Positions 56,500 to 64,000 of a DNA stretch of 64,000 nt are shown here, piece by piece (position 1 is the stretch's first letter; each line of letters opens with the position of its first letter). The notes under the pieces were generated by a model, which saw only the letters and a list, made by a program, of their open reading frames with translations, was not told where the DNA came from and searched no databases. Source of the stretch: Prorocentrum cordatum (Eukaryota > Sar > Dinophyceae > Prorocentrales > Prorocentraceae); the NCBI GenBank assembly GCA_963575745.1, contig CAUYUJ010015837.1:1066086-1130085 (forward strand), given 5' to 3'. The position numbers were made by a program, and so were the translations under genes.

Positions 56500-59395
56500 G
56501 TAAACAAGCAGAGGGCAGCAGAAAGCAGCAGAGACCAGCAGAGACCCACACAGAGCAGCAGAGAGCAGCATAGATCGGCAGAGACAAGCAGAGAGCAGTA
56601 GAGACCAGCAGAGACCAGCAACGACTGCCAGAGAGCAGCAGACACCAGCGGACACCGGCAGACACCAGCACGGAGTTGCAGAGAGCAGCAGAGACCGGCA
56701 AAGAGCAGCAGGGAGCAGCACAGAGAATCAGAGGGCATCAAGGTCAGCAGAACTCAGCACTGAACAGCAGAGGGCAGCAGAGAGCAGCAGAGGGCAGCTC
56801 GAAGTTCAGCAGAGAGCAGCAGAGAGCAGAAGAGAGCAGCAGATAGCAGCAGAGAGCAGCACGGAAAAGAGCAGAGAACATCAGAGAACTGTAGAGCCAA
56901 ACAGAGAGCATTCGAGACAAGCAGAGGACAGGAGAGAGCAGCAGGGAGCAGCTGAGAGCAGAAGTGAGCAGATGTGAGCAGCAGTGAACGTCAGAGATCA
57001 GCAGAGAGCAGCAGAGACCAGCAGAGAGCAGCAGAGAGCAGCAGAGAGCAGCAGAGAGCAGCAGCGACCAGCAGAGAGCAGCAGACACCAGCAGACACCA
57101 GCAGAGAGTGGCGGAGAGTAGCAGAGCGCTTCAGGGGCCTGCAGAGAGCAGCAGGGACCTGCAGAGTTTAGCAGAGGGCAGCCGAGCTCAGAAGAGAGCA
57201 GCAAAGAGCAGCAGAGAGCTGCAGAGAGCTGCAGACAGTAGCAGCAGAGCAGTACAGAGACCAGCAGCGAACTGCAGGGAACAGAGGCAGCAATCAGCAG
57301 CAAAGACCAGCAGAGAGCAGCAGAAACCAGCAGAGAGCAGCAGAGAGAATCAGGCACCACCAGAGAGCCGCAGACAGGAGCCGAGACCAGCCGAGACAGC
57401 GGAGACCAGCAGGGAACAGCAGAGACAGGCCGAGACTAGCAGACAGCGGCAGAGACGAGCGGAGAGCAGCAGAGAGCAGCAGAGATTGCCACGCACCAGC
57501 AGACAGCAACAGAGACCAGCATAGAGAAGCAGAGAGCTGCAGGGAGACCACGAGACCAGCAATGACGAGCAGAGACCTGCAGAGAGAAGCAGACAGCAGC
57601 AGAAGGCAGCAGCGCGCAGCAGAGAGCAGCCCGGAGAGCAGCAGAAGGCAGCAGACAGCAGCAGTGAACAGCAACGAGCAGAAGACTCAGCCAGAGAGCA
57701 GTAAAGACCGGCAGAGGACAGCAGAGAGCAGCAGAGCCCAGCAGAGAGCAGCAGGAACAAGCCGAGGACAGCAGAGAGCAGCAGAGAGTGGCCGAGAGCA
57801 GAAGTGAGCAGCAAAGACCAGCAGAGAGCAGCAGAGTGCATATGTGAGCAGCAAAGACCATCAGCACACAGCGGAGACCATCCGAGACCAGCAGAGATGG
57901 CAGAGAGCAGCAGAGGGCAGCAGAGAATAGCAGAGACCATCCGAGACCAGCAGAGAGCAGCTGCAACTGGCAGAGAGCAGCCGACACCAGCAGACATCAG
58001 CAGTGAGCAGCAGACACCAGCAGAGAGCAGCAGAAACCAGTACAGACTTGCAGAGAGCAAGACAGAGCAGCAGACAGAAGCAGAGAGCAGCAGGGAGCAG
58101 CAGAGAGGAGCTCGGGTATTAGCAGAGAGCAGAAGTGAGGAACACTGAACACCAAAGACCAGCAAATAGCAGCAGAGAGCAGCACGGAAACCAGCAGAGA
58201 GCAGCAGAGTCCAACACAGCAGCAGAGACCAGCTGAGACCAGCTGAGAGCAGCAAAGACCAGCAGGGAACAGCAGACACCAGCAGGCACCAGCAGAGAGT
58301 GGCGGAGAGTAGCAGAGTGATTCAGGGGCCTGCAGAGAGCAGCATGGACCTGCAGAGTGCAGCAGAGGGCAGCAGAGGGCAGCCGAGGTCAGCAGAGAAC
58401 AGCATAAGAGAGCGTCAGAGAGCAGCAGAGAGCATCAGAGGGCAGCCGAGTCAGCAGAGAGCTTCAGAGAGCAGCAGAGCAGAGAGTAGCAGAGCAGCAG
58501 CAGAGCAGCACGGTAACCAGCAGAGGGCAACAGGGAGCTGCAAAGCGGGCAGCAGAGCGAATCAGGCACCTCCAGAGAGCCGCAGACAGGAGCCGAGACC
58601 AGCCGAGACAGCGGAGACCAGCAGGGAACAGCAGAGACGGGCCGAGACCAGCAGACAGCAGCAGAGACGAGCGGAGAGCAGCAGAGAGCAGCAGAGATTG
58701 CCACGCACCAGCAGGCACCAGCAAGGAGCAGCAGACAGCAACAGAGACCAGGACAGAGAAGCAGAGAGCTGCAGGGAGACCACGAGACCAGCAATGACGA
58801 GCAGAGACCTGCAGAGAGCAGCTCGGAAAGCAGCAGAGAGCAGCAACGACCATAAGACACAAGCAGAGAACAGCACGGAGACCAGCAGAGGACAGCCGAA
58901 CAGCAGAGAGCAGCAGAAGCAAGCAGAGTGCAGCAGAGACCAGCAGAGAGCGGCAGAGAGCAGAAGGGACGAGCAAGGAGCGGCAGACAGCAGAGGAGAG
59001 CAGCAGAGAGCAGATGTGAGCAGCAGAAACCAGCGGAGCGCAGCAGAGACCAGCAGAGACCAGCAGAAAGTAGCACAGACCAGCAGAGACCAGCAGAGAA
59101 TATCAGTGACCAGGAGAGACCAGCAGGCAGCAGCAGCGACTGGCAGAGAGCAGGAGAAACCAGCAGACACCAGCAGAGAGCAGCAAAGACTGGCAGAGGT
59201 CAGCAGAGACCAGCAGAGACCAGCAGAGAGAAGCAACGGGCATCAGAGGTCAGCTGAGAGCAGCAGAGAACAGCAGAGGGCACCAGCGAGCAGCAGAGAT
59301 TTGCACGGAGATCAGGAGAGAGAAGGAGTGAACAGCAGCAGAGGGCAGCAGTGAACACCAAAGACCAGCAGATAACGGCAGAGAGCAGCACGGCC
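56500..59395. repeat. CAGCAGAGA/CAGCAGAGACCAG array, ~2.9 kb
   Basis: Degenerate 9-12 bp units (GCAGAGAGCA, GCAGAGACCA, GCAGACACCA). A longer period shows as well: 57360-57570 and 58565-58830 are near-identical (CCAGAGAGCCGCAGACAGGA, CACGAGACCAGCAATGACGA), so a ~1.2 kb block was duplicated. Open frames on both strands (Ser/Arg/Gln or Leu/Cys/Ser) are by-products. Confidence 0.9.
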
Positions 59396-59725
59396 GCTGT
59401 CCCCGGTCTCCAGTCCCTGGTCCTGGTCCCTGGTCCCCAGTTCCCGCGGTCTCCGGTCCCTGGTCTCCAGCAGTCCCCGGTCTCAGGTCTCCGGTCCCCG
59501 GCCCCTGGTCCCTGGTCCGAGTCCCCAGTCCCCCGTCCCTGGCCCGTGGTCCCCAGCCCCCGGTGCCTCGGTTCTCGGTCCCTGGTCCCCAGCCCCCGCG
59601 GTCCCAGGTCCCGGGTCCCGATCCCCGGTCCCAAGTCCCCGGTCCCCGCGGTCCCCATGTCTCATGGCAAGCGGTCCCCGGTGCCCAGTCCCCGGTGCCC
59701 GGTCCCGGTCCCGGCAAAGTTCCAC
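59395..59725. repeat. GGTCCC-type array, copy 2
   Basis: CCCGGTCTCCAGTCCCTGGT-like 6-9 bp units, same type as 29825-30345. Ends just before the PAN-like exon. Confidence 0.85.
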
Positions 59726-59734
59726 CGTTCCCCC

Positions 59735-60027
59735 CCTCCGAGGCGCACTCAGAGTGCACCTGGACCGAAAAGGCGGACGGCGGCCTCTACCACCAGTATT
59801 TCTACGACGTTGCTAGGCACGCGCGCACCCTCGAGGCGTGCAGGGAGTTTTGCTGCCGAGCGGCGGAGTGCAAGGCCATCAGGTTCTCCCCCACGGCCGT
59901 GGATGGCCCCGACCTGCAGTGCCTGCTGTACCCGCGAGGAGCCGAGGCGTGGAGCCTGGAGCAGCCCCTGTACAAGGACTACCGGGTCCACTTGAGGGGC
60001 GATGGGGTGATCGGGCGGGCGTTGTAG
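59735..60027 (+). CDS. PAN/apple-like domain exon
   Basis: The frame ending at TAG 60025-60027 reads SECTWTEKADGGLYHQYFYD, VARHARTLEACREFCCRAAE, CKAIRFSPTAVDGPDLQCLL. The cysteine pattern C...C-x3-CC-x4-C...C-LLY and the EAC..FCC...C.A..F order fit PAN/apple-type modules, which bind protein or carbohydrate outside the cell or in the secretory pathway. No start codon or signal peptide is in this segment, so it is an internal exon; the acceptor is probably near 59735. The last residues (RVHLRGDGVIGRAL) may be intron read-through. The GT25-like exon 400 bp downstream is on the same strand and may belong to the same gene. Confidence 0.5.
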
Positions 60028-60029
60028 TG

Positions 60030-60420
60030 GTGGGTGACCCGGAGTGGGGGTGAAGAGAAGGGCGCCGAAGGGGCCATTTGGCCTGCAGGGCCCCTCTTGG
60101 GCTCCTGCTGGCTCCAAAGGGGGCCCTACAGGGCCCCTGCAGGGCCCTCCTTTTCTTCCCCCCCCGCCCATGTTGGTCACCCCCCGTTGCCACCCGCCCG
60201 AGGTCAGCGGCCAGCACGGCGAGGATCGGGGAACCAACAAGCATTGAAACATAAAAAACTCGGAAGTCCGCGCGGATTCCCCGAATCTGCGCTGGGGCCC
60301 CCTGGCGGCGCCTCCGACACCGCGTGGCGCGCCTCGCGCGCCAGGGACGGTGGGTGCATCGTCGATCCGAGAAGTCCGCGCGGACCTCCGAGTTATCATG
60401 CGAATGTTGTAAGAGGAAGC
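60030..60420. other. probable intron between PAN-like and GT25-like exons
   Basis: GC-rich, with GGGCCCCTGCAGGGCCC-type palindromes (60085-60150) and GTCCGCGCGGA repeated at 60265 and 60373. Codon structure is absent. Confidence 0.4.
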
Positions 60421-60429
60421 CAGCGGTCA

Positions 60430-61063
60430 GCAACAGGACCTGCTGGACAAGCCCTGGTGGGAGACGCGCAATCTGGAGGCTGCCCGCGTGGGGCCGAACG
60501 GCGAGCATCCCAGCGATGAGCTTGCCTGGCCGAGCCATCACTGTGGCTGCAGCCTGTCACACTTCACGATGTGGATGGACGCGCTGACCCGCGGGGTCGA
60601 AAACCTGATCATCTTCGAGAGCGACGGGTTCCCGTCCTGCCTGGAGAGCCAGTACATCGGCGGCAACGCCACCGACTTCAATGATCTCGTGTCCGCGCTG
60701 CCCTCGGCAGCTCCCGAGGGCTGGCACATCATCCTTCTGGACAAGGGCGTGTTCGGCGCGGAGCCGGGCGCTGCTCCAGTGGGCGTGATCCGACCGACCA
60801 GCAGCGACGGCTCGAGATCTCGAGCGTATACGCTGATTCCCTGGAAGGGCCACGACGTGGCGGGCGCCGCCGCGTACATGGTAAGCAGGCGATTCCTCGA
60901 GTGGTTCCCGGAAGAGATCCATGCCCGGGGGCTCGTCATGGTAGATGCGTGGATCAATTGGAAATGCAAAAACAAGCAGGCGCAGAATCCAAATCCGTTG
61001 CGCTGCTACAGCTACGTGGTTGAAGCTACAGACGAAGCCAAGGCTCGAGCCAAATGGTTCTGA
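60430..61063 (+). CDS. GT25-type glycosyltransferase, C-terminal exon
   Basis: After a possible CAG acceptor at 60428-60430 the frame reads QQDLLDKPWWETRNLEAARV, CGCSLSHFTMWMDALTRGVE, NLIIFESDGFPS, then AAYMVSRRFLEWFPEEI and VDAWINWKCKNKQAQNPNPL, ending at TGA 61061-61063. GCSLSH..W..A...GVENLIIFESD matches the GT25 family signature G.SLSH...W......A.ILEDD; AAYMVSRRF and the late VD also fit. The usual EDD is ESD here, so activity is uncertain. GT25 enzymes transfer galactose or glucose to hydroxylysine, lipid or peptidoglycan-like acceptors, in eukaryotes in the ER/Golgi. About 210 residues are visible; the N-terminal part is upstream, possibly including the PAN-like exon. Confidence 0.6.
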
Positions 61064-61475
61064 ACCTGACCCTTCAACGTTGATGGGAGAGCATCAACCT
61101 CGGCTGTCTGCAAATAGCGACGACTGGTTGCCTCCTTGGTTCTGTAGCGCACAGTTCCGTTCCCTCTTCCGCTGGAGGAAGGGGGAGCAGCGGAAAGGGG
61201 GAGACAGCAGGAGGAGACGTAAACACAAGATCACAGTACCAACAGCAAGAGCAACAGTTGTTCGAGAGCGTCACCATCGGGTGTTCTTGAGAGGAAAACA
61301 GGGAGAGCGGAAGAGGACCGAGGATGGACACGATACGGGCGCTGGCCAAGTTGTGGCAGATGCCCGCCGAACCTGAGCGTGCTGCGGTCGGCGACCTGCG
61401 TGCCTGGGGGACGCGCCGACGTCGGCCAGATGTGCCCTGGGCCCCAGACCTTCGCCCTTCCCCGCCCTTCCCCGG
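61064..61475. other. unassigned, probably 3' flank of the GT25 gene
   Basis: No domain or repeat recognised. Confidence 0.35.
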
Positions 61476-61479
61476 GGCA

Positions 61480-61660
61480 ACGGCAAGAGGGGAGAGGAAT
61501 AGGCGCACACAGGGGGGAACGCATCGACCCCCGATCGTCCATTCATCGCCGATAGGGGCCCGATAGCCCCACCCCGTCCAGGAAGGTTGGGATTTGCTAT
61601 CGGGGGCCCATCGCCGATCTATCGGCGATGTATTGCCGATTCCAGGTCGATGTTTCCCCT
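61480..61660. repeat. dispersed repeat R2, copy 2
   Basis: Matches 2255-2310 plus 2549-2625 without the nested R3: GGGGCAA...GAGGGGAGAGGAATAGG, GCATCGACCCCCGATCG and CGCCGATCTATCGGCGATGT. This uninterrupted copy supports R3 as an insertion in copy 1. Confidence 0.6.
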
Positions 61661-62340
61661 TGTATGCCAGTCCCCCTATCGTTGCACCAAACCATCTGCA
61701 CAACGCTGGCGTCGAGCATTCACGCCCACTCGCACGCGCAAGGCAATCACCACTTTGCTGCGCGGCCGCCAGTGGGCGCGCGTGCCGCGCAGGAGCTCCA
61801 CCCCCACCTCCTGTACACCTGGGCACGGCGCCGCACAGGTCTCGCGGACGGGTCCCTGACAAGCAGAGCCGCCGCTCGCTGCAGCATCTCGTGCGCGCAA
61901 CGTCTCGGGATCGAGCCCTCTCCTTCTGTCATTGGTCCGAAAGATACCCGTACCCGGGGCCAGCCAAGGTGAGATGGGCCGTCCAGGGAACTGGGCGCTT
62001 GCGATTGTGCCCGGTCAGCTTGCCCCGCGCGCGCCAGTGCAGCATCCGCGCGTCAAGACGCAACGGCGCGCTCGATGGTTGGGCGTCTGATTGCAGCGAC
62101 AAGCGCTGGTTTTTGTTAGGGACGTCTCGGGGCATCGTGGTGCGCGCGCGGTTCAAAGCCGCCCATATGTGGCGGCGCCTGTCCCAATCGATAAAGAGTT
62201 GCATTTCCTCGCTATCCTGGCAACCAATGCGTCTGGGCCTGCCCTGAGGAACGACGTTGCAATGTCGCGCCCCCAAGGGGCCGCAGCGGCCACGTCAGGG
62301 ACGGCTCTGGGGGGCATGAATGTGCTCGAGAGCGTCTTGG
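61660..62340. other. unassigned, no supported gene
   Basis: Short open frames, no domain. GATACCCGTACCCGGGGCCA (61945) is related to the inverted repeat downstream. Confidence 0.35.
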
Positions 62341-62359
62341 GCCTGCCGCCAGTCCGGCT

Positions 62360-62485
62360 AGGTACGGGGACCTGCCTGGAACCACCGAAACATACCCGGA
62401 CCTAGCTGGGGTGAGCTGCGGCACCCCGGCTAGGTACGGGTATGTTTTTGGGGCTTTCATGGGGCAGCCGTACTTAGCTGGGGTG
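62360..62485. repeat. inverted repeat, GGCTAGGTACGGGTATGTTT / AAACATACCCGGACCTAGC
   Basis: Arms at about 62387-62410 and 62430-62452, separated by about 20 bp; a further GGCTAGGTACGGGGACC lies at 62357. A related GGATACGGGTATCTTT is at 62880. Confidence 0.65.
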
Positions 62486-62489
62486 ATCC

Positions 62490-64000
62490 GCAGACGGCCG
62501 TCCAAGGGGGGCGGCCTCTGGCGACCTCGCCCAGGGCAAGATTCGCGATGTCTCTGCATCGAGCAATTTGCGATAGGGCGGTTGTCGCGCAATGACGTTC
62601 GCGCCAGAGTTGTTCGCATGCGCCCCCGAGTGCGCGTTGACTCCTCAACGCCCGGATGTGTGTCTGGGGGCGCGCCTCCGCAGTAGCTGGTCTACGTCGA
62701 CAACAACCAACGCAGGGTCGGGCGCTCCGCCGATCCGAACGCACGTGCGATCGGTGCTAACGTGCGCCCCGAGAGGACAGCGGTCTGCAATGCTCGATCG
62801 GCTGTCGTTTCTACACTTGTGCAGCCGCCGTCAGCTGCGACGAACCGCCCCCCCGGCCCCTTGCCACCCTGTCTAAGTAAGGATACGGGTATCTTTCGCG
62901 CTTGAGATTCTGGGGCCGCTGCCGCCGCGACATCCCCTGATGGAGGCGTGCGCCCCCCTGCTCGTGCCGCCCTGGTGCTCGAGGTCCGCCGATCGGGGGG
63001 CGAGTCTGGGGGCGGGGCACCACGCCTCTGCCCGAAGCTGCCTGCGCCTGCGTGAGTCGAGGCGCGGCCCCTCCTGTTGCCTTCCCCCCTCTGTCAGTGA
63101 AAGCTGTGCGCGGCCCGCTCAGCTTCGACCGGAAGAGGCTCGCTCTCGACCCGCGGATCAAGGAACTGTGTGGGTCGAGGCGCGGGCTCAAGAAAGGCCC
63201 ACGCTGGGCTCGTGTGAAAGACTCCAAGAACACCCGTTGCTGAACCGTCGCCTGGACAGCAGGACCTGTCACAGGGACTTGCCGAAGCGGTGCCGGCGGG
63301 CCGCTGCGACCGCGCAAAAAAAACGATGGTTGCACACGTCGTGGGACTCGGACGGGAACCAGGGCGACAAAGGGGCGTCCGCCCAGTGGTTGGGCCTTGC
63401 ACCGTTGGTTGCAGCAGAGTCCAAGTGGGCGCGGTCGGCTCACGATGCTCAGCTGTCCTCGGGGAGCGCCGTGGCCAGGAGCTCCCAGGAATGGTCCCCT
63501 CGCGGGATCCAGTCTGGGGGGTTTCGCTCTTCTTGGGAGAGTCGAGCAGGCGTTATTGAAACCACATTGGGCTCTCCAGAAATGGCTTTCCCTTCGAGGA
63601 TCGAAGGAGTTGGTACCCCTTCCCCAGCGGAGGGCGGCGGAAGGCCATCGGAAGGCGGTGGAAATAAGTGGGGGGCGGCTCCGCTGGCGGAAGCTGGCGA
63701 GAGGGTTTGCGGAGGCCGGCGGAGACGAGAGAAGCGACCCCAAGAGGCTAGGTTTTTCAGTTCGAGACCTCCGGAGTCTGCCACATGGAGGCGCAGGACC
63801 CAAATCCGCTCAGCAGCGACAGCTTCGTAGCTGCGCGGTAACGCACGTGGGGGCACTTCGCGCACAGCCGAGCACGACATGTGGATCAGAGCTGGGAAGA
63901 GGGGACGGAGGAGGACGAGGGAGGATGAGGAGCAGCAGCATGGGAAAAAAAGGGTGTAGGGGGGGCGGAATGGATTGAAGTTGTGTCCAATACTTTCTTG
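62490..64000. other. unassigned, no supported gene
   Basis: Several frames are open for 200-330 codons on both strands, but composition is uniform GC-rich and no domain is recognisable. One plus frame (63052-63243) reads SVKAVRGPLSFDRKRLALDP and RIKELCGSRRGLKKGPRW, which looks protein-like but cannot be assigned. Confidence 0.3.

Noticed and set aside
62811-63830. Overlapping 330- and 296-residue proteins on opposite strands
   Set aside because: GC-rich DNA with few stops; no domain, biased start or splice evidence on either strand.

Overview
The window looks like nuclear DNA of a dinoflagellate, and a repeat-rich, GC-rich genome such as that of a core dinoflagellate (for example Prorocentrum) would fit. 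The evidence is read from the sequence: two gene starts are preceded by degraded copies of the dinoflagellate trans-spliced leader (DinoSL), coding exons are islands in a sea of tandem repeats, some introns appear to use GC-AG borders lying in short direct repeats, and closely related genes sit next to each other. The species cannot be fixed from sequence reading alone. No bacterial, viral or organellar gene was recognised, and no CRISPR array, rRNA or confident tRNA.

Region by region. 0-30 kb is mostly repeats: a 27-unit array of about 102-105 bp (3.3-6.1 kb), CAT/GAG triplet tracts (7.8-11 kb), a ~155-bp array (8.5-9.5 kb), and three copies of a ~0.6-1.4 kb dispersed element (11.5, 15.8 and, inverted, 23 kb). 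Only a short KH-domain exon (13.5 kb) and a possible Ser/Thr-rich membrane protein (21.6-22.4 kb) stand out as coding. 29.8-30.3 kb is a GGTCCC-type array.

30.8-46.4 kb is the gene island. In order: gene A (unknown, C-terminal nuclear localisation signal) and gene B (unknown, GDGSPP repeats) on the plus strand; a divergent pair of Lys-Gly-Tyr-Asp repeat paralogues (C minus, D plus); a 33-bp hairpin-forming array; a divergent pair of small coiled-coil genes (E minus, F plus), each with one GC-AG intron; an intronless basic protein gene (G) with a spliced-leader relic and a start codon at the dyad of a 40-bp palindrome; and an intronless DDE-transposase-like gene with a spliced-leader relic and one in-frame stop. 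Genes A, C and G each contain a single-base frameshift, some in short homopolymers, so either the assembly has residual indels or these copies are decaying.

46.5-50.7 kb holds two related composite elements, each built on a 77-bp minisatellite (about 26 and 23 units) with shared 5' and 3' flanks. 51.9-59.7 kb is low-complexity DNA: 17-bp and 13-bp G/T-rich repeats, an 0.8-kb TAG/GTA tract, and a 2.9-kb CAGCAGAGA array. 59.7-61.1 kb carries a PAN/apple-like exon followed by a GT25-type glycosyltransferase exon, perhaps one secretory-pathway gene whose introns hold the arrays. 61.1-64 kb has small dispersed repeats and no gene I can support.

How the genes work together: no pathway is evident. 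The common thread is mechanism. Retroposed mRNAs (leader relics), local inverted duplication of small genes, and satellite amplification together explain most of what is seen.
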